Below are positions 18,082 to 28,424 of a stretch of 64,000 bases of DNA, piece after piece (position 1 is the stretch's first letter; each line of letters starts with the position of its first letter). Made by a program: the position numbers and the translations under genes. The notes beneath the pieces are model-generated. The model had not been told where the DNA came from and did no database searches. It saw nothing but the letters and a program-made list of their open reading frames with translations. Source of the stretch: Rhodobacter aestuarii (GTDB lineage: Bacteria > Pseudomonadota > Alphaproteobacteria > Rhodobacterales > Rhodobacteraceae); NCBI RefSeq assembly GCF_900156655.1, contig NZ_FTOG01000006.1, forward strand, positions 62,001 through 126,000. Reading direction: 5' to 3'.

Positions 18082-18840
18082 ATGCATCTCGACGTGCTCG
18101 ACCTGCGGGATTTTTATTATCGCACCCAGTTGGGCCGTGCCGCCCAAAAATCGGTGCGCGATAAAGTGGTGGAGCTATGGCCCGCGACCCATAGCGGGAT
18201 GGCCGGGCAGACGGTGGCAGGCTTTGGCTTTGCTGTGCCGCTTTTGCGCCCCTACCTACCCAGTGCCCGCCGGGTGATTGGACTGATGCCCGCTCCGCAG
18301 GGGGTGATGCCTTGGCCGCCAGGCGAGCCCAATGTCTCTGTCTTGTGCGACGAGACCCGCTGGCCACTGGAAACCGGCATGGTGGATCGGCTGGTCGTTT
18401 TGCATGGGCTGGAAGTGTCTGACCACCCCGATGCCCTTTTAGAGGAATGCTGGCGGGTGCTTGGTCCCGGCGGGCGGGCGCTTTTTATTGTGCCCAACCG
18501 CGCCGGGCTTTGGGCGCCGCAAGAAACCACGCCATTTGGCTTTGGCCGCCCTTATACGCCGGGGCAATTGGATGCGCAGGCGCGCCGCGCGGGATTTGTG
18601 CCCGAACGGCAAACGGCGGCACTTTATATCCCGCCGTCGCAACGGCGGTTCTGGCTGCGCTCATCAGAAATGTGGGAAAAGGTCGGCGGGCGCGCGGCGG
18701 GCTTTCTGGCGGCAGGCGTGCTGATCCTAGAGGTCTCCAAACAGGTGCATGCGCCCCGCCGTTCTGGCCTTGGCGCAGCCGTGCGCAAGCCGCTCTCGAT
18801 CCTTGAAGGCAGCCCCAAGCCCGTCGCCGGGCGGGTCTAA
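18082..18840 (+). CDS. class I SAM-dependent methyltransferase
   Basis: A 252-residue methyltransferase-like protein. ATG 18082 ([19 protein letters not shown]) follows AAAGG; the long upstream open frame lies inside gloB on the other strand and is not coding. The fold is recognisable from the late Rossmann motifs [25 protein letters not shown] and [20 protein letters not shown]. Motif I (GxGxG) is degenerate ([14 protein letters not shown]). Substrate unknown. The divergent gloB neighbour is common in Rhodobacteraceae but gives no functional clue. Confidence 0.75.
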   Translation: MHLDVLDLRDFYYRTQLGRAAQKSVRDKVVELWPATHSGMAGQTVAGFGFAVPLLRPYLPSARRVIGLMPAPQGVMPWPPGEPNVSVLCDETRWPLETGMVDRLVVLHGLEVSDHPDALLEECWRVLGPGGRALFIVPNRAGLWAPQETTPFGFGRPYTPGQLDAQARRAGFVPERQTAALYIPPSQRRFWLRSSEMWEKVGGRAAGFLAAGVLILEVSKQVHAPRRSGLGAAVRKPLSILEGSPKPVAGRV

Positions 18841-19178
18841 GCTCCCCTCAAGGGAAGTAAGAGAGAATCGCCTTTTTCAACTTTTGCCCGAAATTCATGC
18901 GCAGAGACCACAACTTGCACATGAGCCGAGGGGTCGCACGGCGCCCCGTCGCAACGCATCGCCCAAGGCATGGCGCTAACAGTTACGACCTTGGCCTGAA
19001 ATGTGCCCGGTACATTCACATTCTGTATGCCAAGATGGTTGCGAGGGTCACATTGCTCTGCTAATGCCAAGCCCGAATGCGGCGCGCGCATGGGAGACTT
19101 GCGCGTTCCAGGGGGGCCTCTGCCCCGGTGGCACCACTGCCAACCGGGGTGCGGAGGCAAAGCATCGGAAGGGTGGAC
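18841..19178 (+). promoter_or_regulatory. 338-base non-coding region upstream of the F1-ATP synthase operon
   Basis: No supported gene lies here. It should hold the atp promoter and leader, although I cannot pick a convincing -35/-10 pair. The clearest structure is a hairpin at 19123-19149: CCCCGGT pairs with ACCGGGG and an inner GGCA/TGCC closes a CCAC loop, 29 bases before the atpH start. It has no T-tract, so it is not a terminator. Confidence 0.5.
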
Positions 19179-19739
19179 GTGTCCGAACCAGCTTCGATTT
19201 CTGCATCCATTGCCGGGCGCTATGCCACGGCCATTTTTGATCTTGCGCAGGAGGCGGGTGGGCTTGACGCTTTGTCGAGCGACGTTGACGCGCTGCGTGA
19301 CGCACTGAACGGCTCCGCCGATCTGCGCGACCTGATTAGCTCGCCGGTCTATACCCGGTCGCAACAGGAAGCCGCGATTGCCGCGCTGGGTGCCAAGATG
19401 GCCCTGTCGGCGCCGCTGGCCAACGGCCTGAAGCTGATGGCGCAGAAACGTCGCCTGTTCGCGCTGCCGCAGCTCCTTAAAGGGCTGGCCGACGCGATTG
19501 CCGAAGCCAAAGGCGAAATGACGGCCGATGTCACCTCGGCCAGTGAATTGAGCGCCGCGCAAGCTGACAAGCTGGCCGCAACGCTCGCCAAACAAACGGG
19601 TAAAACCGTCAAACTGAACGTCGCCGTCGATGAAAGCCTCATCGGTGGCATGATCGTCAAGCTGGGTTCGCGCATGATCGATAGCTCGGTCAAAGCCAAA
19701 CTCGCTTCCCTCCAGAACGCCATGAAAGAGGTCGGATAA
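19179..19739 (+). CDS. atpH: F1F0 ATP synthase subunit delta
   Basis: Peripheral-stalk subunit linking F1 to F0, 186 residues. The start is a GTG at 19179 ([20 protein letters not shown]) behind GGAAGGGTGGAC; a longer ATG-initiated frame would add 34 residues of no delta-like character. The family core is present: [13 protein letters not shown], a helical N-domain, and the C-terminal [26 protein letters not shown]. It is the first gene of atpHAGDC; its stop is immediately followed by the atpA ATG. Confidence 0.95.
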   Translation: MSEPASISASIAGRYATAIFDLAQEAGGLDALSSDVDALRDALNGSADLRDLISSPVYTRSQQEAAIAALGAKMALSAPLANGLKLMAQKRRLFALPQLLKGLADAIAEAKGEMTADVTSASELSAAQADKLAATLAKQTGKTVKLNVAVDESLIGGMIVKLGSRMIDSSVKAKLASLQNAMKEVG

Positions 19740-21269
19740 ATGGGCATCCAGGCAGCTGAAATCTCTGCAATCCTCAAGGAGCAGATCAAGAACTTCGGGC
19801 AGGATGCCCAAGTCGCTGAAGTGGGCCGCGTGCTCTCCGTTGGTGACGGTATCGCGCGTGTGCACGGTCTCGACAACGTGCAAGCGGGTGAGATGGTCGA
19901 ATTCCCCGGTGGTATCCGCGGGATGGCTCTGAACCTTGAAGTTGATAACGTCGGTATCGTTATCTTCGGTTCGGACCGCGACATTAAAGAAGGCGACACC
20001 GTCAAGCGCACCAACGCGATCGTGGACGTGCCCGCCGGTGAAGGCCTGCTGGGCCGCGTCGTTGACGCGCTTGGCAACCCGATCGACGGCAAAGGCCCGA
20101 TCGAAGGCAAAGAGCGTCGCATCGCCGACGTGAAAGCCCCGGGCATCATTCCGCGTAAATCGGTGCACGAACCGATGGCGACCGGCCTCAAGTCGGTGGA
20201 CGCGATGATCCCGATCGGCCGTGGCCAGCGCGAGCTGATCATTGGTGACCGTCAAACCGGTAAAACCGCGATCGCGCTCGACACGATCCTGAACCAAAAG
20301 TCGTACAACGACGCCAACCCCGGCAACAAGCTGCACTGCTTCTACGTTGCCGTCGGCCAAAAGCGTTCGACCGTTGCGCAGCTGGTGAAGAAACTCGAAG
20401 AAGCCGGCGCGATGGAATACACCACCGTTGTGGCCGCGACCGCTTCGGACCCGGCGCCGATGCAGTTCCTCGCCCCCTACTCGGCGACCGCGATGGCGGA
20501 ATACTTCCGCGACAACGGCATGCACGCGCTGATCATCTATGATGACCTGTCGAAACAAGCCGTTGCTTACCGTCAGATGTCGCTGCTTCTGCGCCGTCCG
20601 CCGGGGCGTGAAGCCTATCCGGGCGACGTGTTCTACCTCCATAGCCGCCTGCTCGAGCGCTCGGCGAAACTGAACGAAGACTTCGGTTCGGGCTCGCTCA
20701 CCGCGCTTCCGGTTATCGAAACCCAAGGCGGCGACGTTTCGGCGTTTATTCCGACCAACGTGATCTCGATCACCGACGGTCAGATCTTCCTCGAAACCGA
20801 ACTCTTCTACCAAGGCATCCGCCCGGCTGTGAACACCGGTCTGTCGGTGTCTCGTGTGGGTTCGTCGGCGCAAACCAACTCGATGAAATCGGTGGCTGGC
20901 CCGGTGAAACTGGAACTGGCGCAATACCGCGAAATGGCGGCCTTCGCGCAGTTCGGGTCTGACCTCGACGCCGCGACGCAAAAACTGCTCAACCGCGGTG
21001 CGCGTCTGACCGAGCTGATGAAGCAAGCGCAATATTCGCCGCTCACCAACGCCGAAATCGTGGCGGTGATCTTTGCGGGCACCAACGGCTTCCTCGATGC
21101 CGTGCCGGTGAAAGAAGTCGGCCGCTTCGAGCAAGGCCTGCTGGCCTATCTGCGGTCGTCGCGCAAAGACATCCTCGACTGGCTCACCAACGAGGATCCG
21201 AAGATCAAGGGCGATGCCGAAACCAAGCTGAAGTCCGCGATCGAAGAATTCGCCAAGACGTTCGCTTGA
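19740..21269 (+). CDS. atpA: F1F0 ATP synthase subunit alpha
   Basis: Non-catalytic nucleotide-binding subunit of the F1 hexamer, 509 residues. Walker [14 protein letters not shown] (about 170), the alpha signature region ([37 protein letters not shown], in parts), the regulatory-arginine region [12 protein letters not shown] and the C-terminal helical domain are all present. The start is directly adjacent to the atpH stop, so translation is probably coupled. Confidence 0.98.
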   Translation: MGIQAAEISAILKEQIKNFGQDAQVAEVGRVLSVGDGIARVHGLDNVQAGEMVEFPGGIRGMALNLEVDNVGIVIFGSDRDIKEGDTVKRTNAIVDVPAGEGLLGRVVDALGNPIDGKGPIEGKERRIADVKAPGIIPRKSVHEPMATGLKSVDAMIPIGRGQRELIIGDRQTGKTAIALDTILNQKSYNDANPGNKLHCFYVAVGQKRSTVAQLVKKLEEAGAMEYTTVVAATASDPAPMQFLAPYSATAMAEYFRDNGMHALIIYDDLSKQAVAYRQMSLLLRRPPGREAYPGDVFYLHSRLLERSAKLNEDFGSGSLTALPVIETQGGDVSAFIPTNVISITDGQIFLETELFYQGIRPAVNTGLSVSRVGSSAQTNSMKSVAGPVKLELAQYREMAAFAQFGSDLDAATQKLLNRGARLTELMKQAQYSPLTNAEIVAVIFAGTNGFLDAVPVKEVGRFEQGLLAYLRSSRKDILDWLTNEDPKIKGDAETKLKSAIEEFAKTFA

Positions 21270-21290
21270 TTGGCCTGAAAGGACAGGGAC

Positions 21291-22163
21291 ATGCCCAGCC
21301 TTAAGGACCTAAAAAACCGGATCACGAGTGTGAAGAACACTCGCAAGATCACGAAAGCCATGCAGATGGTCGCGGCGGCGAAACTTCGCCGCGCCCAGGA
21401 AAACGCTGAAGCGGCTCGGCCCTATGCCGAGAAGATGTCGGCCGTTCTGACGAGCCTTGCCACTGCGGTGGGCTCGTCCGAAGGGGCGCCGCGCCTGTTG
21501 GCCGGCACCGGCTCCGACAAGGTCCAGCTCCTGGTCGTCATGACCGGCGAGCGCGGCCTGTGCGGCGGTTTCAACGCCAATATCGCGAAGCTCGCTCGCA
21601 CGCGGGCCAATGAACTTCTGGCCGAAGGCAAGACGGTGAAAATTCTCACCGTCGGCAAAAAAGGCCGCGATGCGCTGCGTCGTGACCTTGGTCAGTATTT
21701 CGTCGGCCACGTCGATCTGAGCGAAGTGAAAAAGCTCAGCTACGCCAACGCGCAGGATATCGCTGACGACATTCTCGGCCGCTTCGATGCGGGCGAATTC
21801 GATGTCGCCACGATCTTCTACTCGATCTTTGAAAGCGTGATCTCGCAAAAGCCGACGGCTCAGCAGATCGTGCCCGCCCAGATCGAGACGGATGCCTCCG
21901 CGGCCTCGACGGTCTATGACTACGAGCCCGGCGATCAGGAAATCCTCGCGGCGCTTCTGCCGCGTGGGGTGGCCACGGCGATTTTCGCTGCCCTTCTGGA
22001 AAACAACGCCTCGTTCAACGGGGCCCAGATGTCGGCAATGGATAACGCCACCCGTAACGCTGGCGACATGATCGACAAGCTGACGGTTGAGTATAACCGC
22101 TCGCGTCAGGCTGCGATCACCAAAGAGCTTATTGAAATCATCTCGGGCGCCGAGGCGCTCTGA
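21291..22163 (+). CDS. atpG: F1F0 ATP synthase subunit gamma
   Basis: Central rotor shaft of F1, 290 residues. The coiled-coil termini are clear: [20 protein letters not shown] at the N-terminus, with [16 protein letters not shown] next, and [22 protein letters not shown] near the C-terminus. The mid-protein motif [14 protein letters not shown] is present. It has a GAAAGGACAGGG ribosome site and lies 21 bases after atpA. Confidence 0.97.
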   Translation: MPSLKDLKNRITSVKNTRKITKAMQMVAAAKLRRAQENAEAARPYAEKMSAVLTSLATAVGSSEGAPRLLAGTGSDKVQLLVVMTGERGLCGGFNANIAKLARTRANELLAEGKTVKILTVGKKGRDALRRDLGQYFVGHVDLSEVKKLSYANAQDIADDILGRFDAGEFDVATIFYSIFESVISQKPTAQQIVPAQIETDASAASTVYDYEPGDQEILAALLPRGVATAIFAALLENNASFNGAQMSAMDNATRNAGDMIDKLTVEYNRSRQAAITKELIEIISGAEAL

Positions 22164-22178
22164 CGGAACCGGAGATAG

Positions 22179-23603
<1,425 letters not shown>

Positions 23604-23614
23604 GGGGGGCGATA

Positions 23615-24013
23615 ATGGCCGATACGATGCAGTTTGATCTCGTCTCGCCGGAGCGGAAGCTTGCTTCCGTTCAGGCCCGCGAGGTCCGTCTTCCCGGCGT
23701 GGAAGGCGATCTGACGGCGATGCCGGGCCACGCGCCCGTCATCCTCTCGCTGCGGCCGGGCATCCTGACCGTGGTCAGCGCCGAGGGCTCTTCGGAATTC
23801 GCCGTCACCGGCGGTTTTGCCGAAGTCTCGGGCGAGACGGTGACCGTTCTGGCCGAACGCGGTGTGACCAAAGCGGAACTGACCGCTGCGATCCACGCCG
23901 ACATGGTGGCCGAAGCGAAGAAAGTGCTGGATGCGGCGCATCCGTCGGTGGCCGATGCCGCCGCCAAGATGCTCGCCGACATGGAAGCGCTTGGCACGCA
24001 TATCAACCTCTAA
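23615..24013 (+). CDS. atpC: F1F0 ATP synthase subunit epsilon
   Basis: Rotor subunit that can inhibit ATP hydrolysis, 132 residues. The N-terminal beta-sandwich is clear (MQFDLVSPERKLASVQAREV, GVEGDLTAMPGHAPVI, SSEFAVTGGFAEVSGETVTVLAE), followed by a short helical C-terminal part. It is the last gene of the operon, with an intrinsic terminator 24 bases after the stop. No zeta gene is adjacent. Confidence 0.96.
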   Translation: MADTMQFDLVSPERKLASVQAREVRLPGVEGDLTAMPGHAPVILSLRPGILTVVSAEGSSEFAVTGGFAEVSGETVTVLAERGVTKAELTAAIHADMVAEAKKVLDAAHPSVADAAAKMLADMEALGTHINL

Positions 24014-24037
24014 GGCGCAAGCCAGAGGATGAGATCA

Positions 24038-24068
24038 AAAGCCCCGGCCTTGCGTCGGGGCTTTTTCA
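24038..24068 (+). terminator. intrinsic terminator of atpHAGDC
   Basis: AAAGCCCCG (24038-24046) pairs with CGGGGCTTT (24056-24064) and is followed by TTTTTCATT, just after atpC. Confidence 0.88.
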
Positions 24069-24137
24069 TTTAGTCTTTTTTCTTTCTTCGTAACCTATTA
24101 GCGTGACGAGACACGCAAGCGGACGAGTGCCCTGATC

Positions 24138-24488
24138 ATGCAAAAACTTTCCTCTACGCGGGTTGGCATCACCCAAGGCTCGATTGTGCTATTCTCCGAC
24201 TATCAAGATGGGGGCGCAATGTGGACGGGCGAAGGCCCGCGCGAATTGCGCCGTGCCGTAGTGTTTAGCGAAGCCTTTCGAGAAGTTCCCGCAGTGCAAG
24301 TATCGCTGTCGATGTGGGACATTGACCAAAAGCACAATCCGCGCGTGGATATTTCCGCCGACATGATCACCACCGAAGGGTTTGTGATTGTGTTCCGTAC
24401 TTGGGGCGATACGCGGGTTGCGCGTGTCCGGGCCGATTGGCTCGCGATTGGCGGCTGTGCGCATGAAGACGATTGGGAGATTTCCTAG
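24138..24488 (+). CDS. H-type lectin domain protein
   Basis: A 116-residue protein that is almost wholly one H-type lectin domain, the six-stranded fold known from Helix pomatia agglutinin and Dictyostelium discoidin C-termini. Matching segments are ITQGSIVLFSDYQDGGAMWT, RRAVVFSEAFREVPAVQVSL, SADMITTEGFVIVFRTWGDT and ARVRADWLAIG. No signal peptide is visible, so it is cytoplasmic or leaves by a non-Sec route. In animals the domain binds N-acetylgalactosamine; binding here is not shown. It has its own terminator and stands between the atp operon and a convergent membrane-protein gene. Confidence 0.82.
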   Translation: MQKLSSTRVGITQGSIVLFSDYQDGGAMWTGEGPRELRRAVVFSEAFREVPAVQVSLSMWDIDQKHNPRVDISADMITTEGFVIVFRTWGDTRVARVRADWLAIGGCAHEDDWEIS

Positions 24489-24510
24489 GTATTTGCCGCA
24501 AGGCGCATGA

Positions 24511-24540
24511 AAAAGCCTCCCCAAATGGGGAGGCTTTTCA
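24511..24540. terminator. bidirectional intrinsic terminator
   Basis: A perfect 12-base stem, AAAAGCCTCCCC (24511-24522) with GGGGAGGCTTTT (24527-24538), around an AAAT loop. It has T-tracts on both strands and lies between the convergent H-type lectin gene and the 155-residue membrane-protein gene. Confidence 0.9.
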
Positions 24541-24581
24541 GTTTCAGACGCAACTTAGCGACGTCGCCTGACCGCACCGCC

Positions 24582-25049
24582 TTAGGCGGCGACCGGCGTC
24601 CCCGCTTTTTTCGCGGCTTTGGCTTGTTCTTTCGCCTTGGCACGCGCACGCGCACGCGACCGGTTCAGCGCCACAAACACATTCATCACCAGCGCGGCGC
24701 TCACCGCCTCGGCCAGCGTCGCCGGCACGATCAGGGTGAGGAAATCTTGCGTCATCAGGTTGATGTTGCCCAGCGCCACGAACATGAGACCGAACACCAT
24801 GAACCAAGAGATGAGGCCCGCAAACAGACCGCCAAAGCGCACCAGCAGCATCCGCAAGCACAGGGCATAAAGAAGCGCCCAACCGGCCCAAACCAGAAGC
24901 TGCATCGGTTCACCGGGATAATCGACGCCCAGCGCGCCAAAGTAATCTTCCCACTCGCCCTGCAGCCAGTAGGAGTTGATGCCAAATTCGCAGGCGGAGA
25001 TCCACACCCAACCGGCGACGATCGGCGTCAGACTCGATTTCAGACTCAT
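24582..25049 (-). CDS. small integral membrane protein, unknown function
   Basis: 155 residues, not recognised as a named family. Four hydrophobic segments are visible: SLTPIVAGWVWISACEFGIN, PMQLLVWAGWALLYALCLRM, LFAGLISWFMVFGLMFVALG and LIVPATLAEAVSAALVMNVF. The C-terminal tail RSRARARAKAKEQAKAAKKAG is strongly basic and should lie in the cytoplasm, consistent with positive-inside topology. It is convergent with the H-type lectin gene and divergent from the glycosyltransferase-like gene. Role unknown. Confidence 0.7.
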   Translation of the reverse strand: MSLKSSLTPIVAGWVWISACEFGINSYWLQGEWEDYFGALGVDYPGEPMQLLVWAGWALLYALCLRMLLVRFGGLFAGLISWFMVFGLMFVALGNINLMTQDFLTLIVPATLAEAVSAALVMNVFVALNRSRARARAKAKEQAKAAKKAGTPVAA

Positions 25050-25249
25050 GCCTTCCCCCTCAAATTAAAAAAATCCCGCGAACGATAGCACCGCAATGCC
25101 CTGCGACAAACAGTGTGCTTTGACGCAGAGCAAAGAAAGATTTACCGGCGTCTCGTCGCTCCCTAGTCCGCGTATATGACCATGACGCCATCTTGAAAGA
25201 TTTGTCGCCGCGTGGAACGGTGCGCCACTTTCTACATTCGGTCCCCAAT

Positions 25250-26104
25250 ATGCCCGCAACCATCATTTCTTTGACCACGATCCCGCCACGCTTTTCGCAG
25301 ATCGGTGCGACCCTGCGCGACTTGCTCCGCCAAGACGTAAAAATCGACGAAATCCGCCTGAATATCGCGCGTAGCTATCGCCGCTTCCCCGGTATCGTGC
25401 CAAGCCTGCCGACCTTGCCCGAGGGCATTACCGTTCATATCAGTGAACAAGATTATGGGCCCGGCACCAAGCTACTTCCCACGCTGCGAGATCATCTCGG
25501 CAAAGATACCGAGATTCTCTTTTGCGATGACGATCAGGAGTATGCCCCCGATTGGGCCCGCCATTTTCTAGAGACTCGGCGCGAAAAGCCCAACTGTTGC
25601 ATCGTCGGCAAAGGATATGATTTCGACAGTCGGCCGAAAGGCAGCCGCTATTTTATCGAAGACACATTATTTCCGCGCGCCTATCGGCAACAAAAGGGCC
25701 TCGGCTACCGTCTGCAGCGCCTGGTGCATTTGGCACAGCGCCGCCCGAAACCCTTTTTAGCAACTTTGCCGGGCTATGTGCATGTGCTGGAGGCGTATCG
25801 CGGCGCGCTGGTGCGCCCGGAGTTTTTCCCGGAGGAGGTTTTTGACATTCCCGACCTGCTTTGGACCGTCGATGACCCTTGGTTTTCGGGCCATATGGCT
25901 CGCAAGAACGTTCCGATCTGGATGATGCTAAGGGATCGACCGCACCGCGATGGCTATGAAGCCCATCATACCGAGCGGCTCTTGGAGTTTGAATATCAAG
26001 GTGTTGGACGGCTTGACGCCGATACGGCCTGCATTGATTATTTCCGCGAGCATTACGGTATTTGGCCCGGCCGTAAAGAAGTGCCCAAAGAGGTTGCGGC
26101 ATAG
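25250..26104 (+). CDS. glycosyltransferase-like protein (GT-A type, putative)
   Basis: 284 residues from MPATIISLTTIPPRFSQIG. The N-terminal beta-strand, followed by a DxD-like motif in EILFCDDDQEYAPDWARHFL (about residue 90), is what a GT-A nucleotide-sugar fold shows, and a late VDDPWFSGHMARKN resembles the acceptor-side Asp region. The donor and acceptor are unknown. The start is uncertain: no good ribosome site precedes ATG 25250, and a longer TTG-initiated frame (25193) exists. A GC stem without a T-tract follows the stop. The nearby H-type lectin could imply glycan-related work, but this is weak. Confidence 0.65.
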   Translation: MPATIISLTTIPPRFSQIGATLRDLLRQDVKIDEIRLNIARSYRRFPGIVPSLPTLPEGITVHISEQDYGPGTKLLPTLRDHLGKDTEILFCDDDQEYAPDWARHFLETRREKPNCCIVGKGYDFDSRPKGSRYFIEDTLFPRAYRQQKGLGYRLQRLVHLAQRRPKPFLATLPGYVHVLEAYRGALVRPEFFPEEVFDIPDLLWTVDDPWFSGHMARKNVPIWMMLRDRPHRDGYEAHHTERLLEFEYQGVGRLDADTACIDYFREHYGIWPGRKEVPKEVAA

Positions 26105-26152
26105 AAAACGCCGGGCGAGCTGCCCGGCGTCCCATGGCGTCTTCGGTGCGTG

Positions 26153-26632
26153 TTAGGCACGCATCCGGGCGATCAGATTATCTTTGAGCCAGAACTGGTG
26201 ATAAAGCGCCGCGCCGATATGGGCGAAGGTCAGGAAGAAGGCGAGCGACATCATCGGTCCATGCAATTCTCCCAAACTGCGCATTCCAAAGAACCAAGAG
26301 GCCGCCCCCGCCATGGGCCCAAGGATCAACAGCGCATAAAACGCCCAATGCAGCGCTTCAGCGAGTTTGGCAAAGCGCGGGTCGCCCCCTTGTGCTGGCG
26401 CGGGCACGCCATCGCGCAGCCGCAAGAACAAACGCAAGATCATCAGACCCAAAAGCGCCAACCCCACCGGAATATGCCATTCCGCCACCGAGCCCGTCAC
26501 CGGCTGGCCGCTGTTATGCTGGTAATTGGCGCGCCCCATGCCCTCAGACACGAAGTAATTAAAGTAGAACAGCAGCACGATCACCCAATGCAATGCGATC
26601 TGGGTTGGGGCGTATTTTGTTTTCGATGACAT
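26153..26632 (-). CDS. cytochrome b561 family protein
   Basis: A 159-residue inner-membrane di-heme b-type cytochrome (CybB/YodB-like). Four spans each carry a histidine in a heme-ligand position: TQIALHWVIVLLFYFNYFV, WHIPVGLALLGLMILRLFL, LHWAFYALLILGPMAGAASW and FLTFAHIGAALYHQFWL. It probably passes electrons from quinol to an unknown periplasmic or membrane acceptor. It is convergent with the glycosyltransferase-like gene. Confidence 0.9.
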   Translation of the reverse strand: MSSKTKYAPTQIALHWVIVLLFYFNYFVSEGMGRANYQHNSGQPVTGSVAEWHIPVGLALLGLMILRLFLRLRDGVPAPAQGGDPRFAKLAEALHWAFYALLILGPMAGAASWFFGMRSLGELHGPMMSLAFFLTFAHIGAALYHQFWLKDNLIARMRA

Positions 26633-26678
26633 CTCGGCCTCCTTGTTAGGGGTTCACAAACCCAACCCAGGAGCCATC

Positions 26679-26709
26679 AAAAAGTTCGCGCCCGCAGCAA
26701 GCTGCGGGC
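26679..26709 (-). terminator. intrinsic terminator of ibpA-DUF1150
   Basis: GCCCGCAGC (26690-26698) pairs with GCTGCGGGC (26701-26709) around a two-base loop; the minus strand continues GCGAAC then TTTTT, just past the DUF1150 stop. Confidence 0.65.
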
Positions 26710-26747
26710 GGCACATTTTCGTGAGACTTTGAAATCAGGCGGACCGT

Positions 26748-26987
26748 TTAGTGAACGCTAAAGGCCAAGGCCTCGTTTTCGCGCGCAAGATGGAAGGCCA
26801 TCCAGCGGTCTTTCACCAGTGCAAGGCGCTCGCCATTCGCATCGTGCAGGGCATAAAGCTGGGTCAACCCGCCAGCCTGCTTTTGAATATCAGCCGGAAG
26901 GTCGGACACCGCGACCGGACGCACATAAACAATACGCTCATCACCGGAACCGCCCATTGCGGGGCCAAAATCGAATTTATGATCCAT
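26748..26987 (-). CDS. DUF1150 family protein
   Basis: A 79-residue conserved alphaproteobacterial protein of unknown function. The family core is ERIVYVRPVAVSDLPADIQK followed by LTQLYALHDANGERLALVKD and a C-terminal AFHLARENEALAFSVH. In many alphaproteobacteria it is encoded directly after an Hsp20 gene, as here (9-base gap), so it probably belongs to the heat-shock response and may assist or be regulated with IbpA. Confidence 0.87.
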   Translation of the reverse strand: MDHKFDFGPAMGGSGDERIVYVRPVAVSDLPADIQKQAGGLTQLYALHDANGERLALVKDRWMAFHLARENEALAFSVH

Positions 26988-26996
26988 AACTTCCCC

Positions 26997-27410
26997 TTAC
27001 CTTCTGTTGATCGGAATCGTCTGCACCACTGGCTCGGGCTGTGCCCTTGTCAGATCGATGTGCAAAAGACCGTTTTCCAGCCCTGCTCCCGCGACCTCAA
27101 CGCCGTCTGCTAATACAAAGCTACGTTGAAACGCGCGCGCGGCAATCCCACGGTGCAAAAAAATCCGCTCGGCCCCGTCTTCAGCCTGACGGCCCCGAAT
27201 CACTAAGGCGCGGTCTTCCATGGTGATGGCGAGATCGGCCTCGGCAAAGCCCGCAACGGCAAGCGTGATGCGAAACTCATCCGCGCCGTGTTGTTCGATA
27301 TTGTAAGGTGGATAGGCGTCGGAGCCCGACTTGGCGGTGCGTTCGACGAGGCGCTCGAGTTGATCGAACCCTAAAAGATAAGGATGTGCGCCGAAGCTCA
27401 GTTTTGACAT
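26997..27410 (-). CDS. ibpA: Hsp20/IbpA small heat-shock protein
   Basis: An alpha-crystallin holdase chaperone, 137 residues. N-terminal region MSKLSFGAHPYLLGFDQLER, then the alpha-crystallin domain (about 35-120) with YPPYNIEQHGADEFRITLAV, the signature GRQAEDGAERIFLHRGIAAR AFQRSF and the strand AGAGLENGLLHIDL. The C-terminal IxI tail is PVVQTIPINR. It is upstream of DUF1150 and preceded by an RpoH-like promoter. A second, separate Hsp20 gene lies at 54.5-55.0 kb. Confidence 0.94.
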   Translation of the reverse strand: MSKLSFGAHPYLLGFDQLERLVERTAKSGSDAYPPYNIEQHGADEFRITLAVAGFAEADLAITMEDRALVIRGRQAEDGAERIFLHRGIAARAFQRSFVLADGVEVAGAGLENGLLHIDLTRAQPEPVVQTIPINRR

Positions 27411-27478
27411 CTGGCAAGCCCTTTGGAAAGCGACGTTGCAAAAGAAGGCCCCGCGATCCGGCAGCCCTCGCCTTCAAG

Positions 27479-27506
27479 ATATGGGGTGTGCCGCGCCGGG
27501 CGCAAG
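27479..27506 (-). promoter_or_regulatory. RpoH-like heat-shock promoter of ibpA
   Basis: On the minus strand CTTGCGC (27506-27500) and CCCCATAT (27486-27479) are separated by 13 bases, close to the sigma-32 pattern CTTGAAA-N(11-16)-CCCCATnT. The -35 deviates after CTTG. It lies about 70 bases upstream of ibpA. Confidence 0.5.
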
Positions 27507-27625
27507 AGGGGCAAAGCTCTCGTCAACCGTGAAAAAACTGCGCAAATGTCAGAAATCGCTTATAATCGTCAAATGGTCGGCGACTCGCCCGGCCCCTGTC
27601 AGTGCTCTTTTGCCGGAACCCCGCC

Positions 27626-27856
27626 ATGAACGCCCATAGCGATACGCCCTTGGAAATGAATTCAGACGAGGTTTTGCGCGTGAAGCTTGAGGTGCTACGC
27701 CGCGAACACCGCGACCTCGATGAAGCGATCACCGCGCTCATTGACGCTGTGCACCCAGACCAGTTGCGCCTTGTGCGGTTGAAAAAGCAAAAGCTCGCGC
27801 TGAAAGACCAAATCGCCCGGATCGAAGATCGGCTGACCCCCGATATCATTGCCTAA
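27626..27856 (+). CDS. DUF465/YdcH family protein
   Basis: 76 residues from MNAHSDTPLEMNSDEVLRVK. It is a helical hairpin typical of the YdcH family: LEVLRREHRDLDEAITALID, then LRLVRLKKQKLALKDQIARIEDRL, ending TPDIIA. Function unknown in the family. It precedes purEK by 81 bases and may share their direction without being an operon member. Confidence 0.85.
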   Translation: MNAHSDTPLEMNSDEVLRVKLEVLRREHRDLDEAITALIDAVHPDQLRLVRLKKQKLALKDQIARIEDRLTPDIIA

Positions 27857-27937
27857 ACGCATCAGGCCTTGCCCTCCGGGGCCTTGCTCCCACAGATCAC
27901 CTGCCTATAGTGCCGTTTCCATAATTTGGGGGGCCGG

Positions 27938-28423
27938 ATGGGCGTGAAAGTTGGAATCATCATGGGCAGCCAGTCGGATTGGGCGACCATGCGCGAGGCG
28001 GCGACGATCCTTGATGAGCTGGGCATCGCCTATGAGAAGAAGATCGTCTCGGCACATCGCACCCCGGACCGGCTTTGGAGCTATGGCAAAACGGCGGCAG
28101 AGCGCGGCCTGCAAGTCATTATTGCAGGCGCTGGTGGCGCGGCGCATTTGCCCGGTATGATGGCCTCCAAAACCCGTGTGCCCGTGGTGGGCGTGCCGGT
28201 GCAGACCCGCGCGCTTTCGGGGGTGGATAGCCTTTATTCGATCGTGCAAATGCCCAAGGGCTTTCCCGTCGCGACAATGGCGATCGGCGCTGCAGGCGCA
28301 GCCAATGCCGGGCTGATGGCCGCCGGCATTTTGGCGCTGCAAGACCCCGACCTCGCCACCCGCCTTGATGCGTGGCGTGAGGCACTTTCCGCCTCGATCC
28401 CCGATGAACCGCAGGATGACTAA
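27938..28423 (+). CDS. purE: 5-(carboxyamino)imidazole ribonucleotide mutase
   Basis: Converts N5-CAIR to CAIR in purine synthesis, 161 residues. The start [15 protein letters not shown] at 27938 is preceded by a G-rich site. Class I PurE motifs are present: GSQSDW, the catalytic [10 protein letters not shown] and [16 protein letters not shown]. The downstream purK supplies its substrate and is translationally coupled. Confidence 0.96.
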   Translation: MGVKVGIIMGSQSDWATMREAATILDELGIAYEKKIVSAHRTPDRLWSYGKTAAERGLQVIIAGAGGAAHLPGMMASKTRVPVVGVPVQTRALSGVDSLYSIVQMPKGFPVATMAIGAAGAANAGLMAAGILALQDPDLATRLDAWREALSASIPDEPQDD

Positions 28424-28424
28424 G

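Noticed and set aside
18837-21134. 765-residue minus-strand open frame opposite atpH and atpA
   Set aside because: Antisense shadow of strongly conserved ATP synthase genes; the product is His/Arg-rich with no domain.
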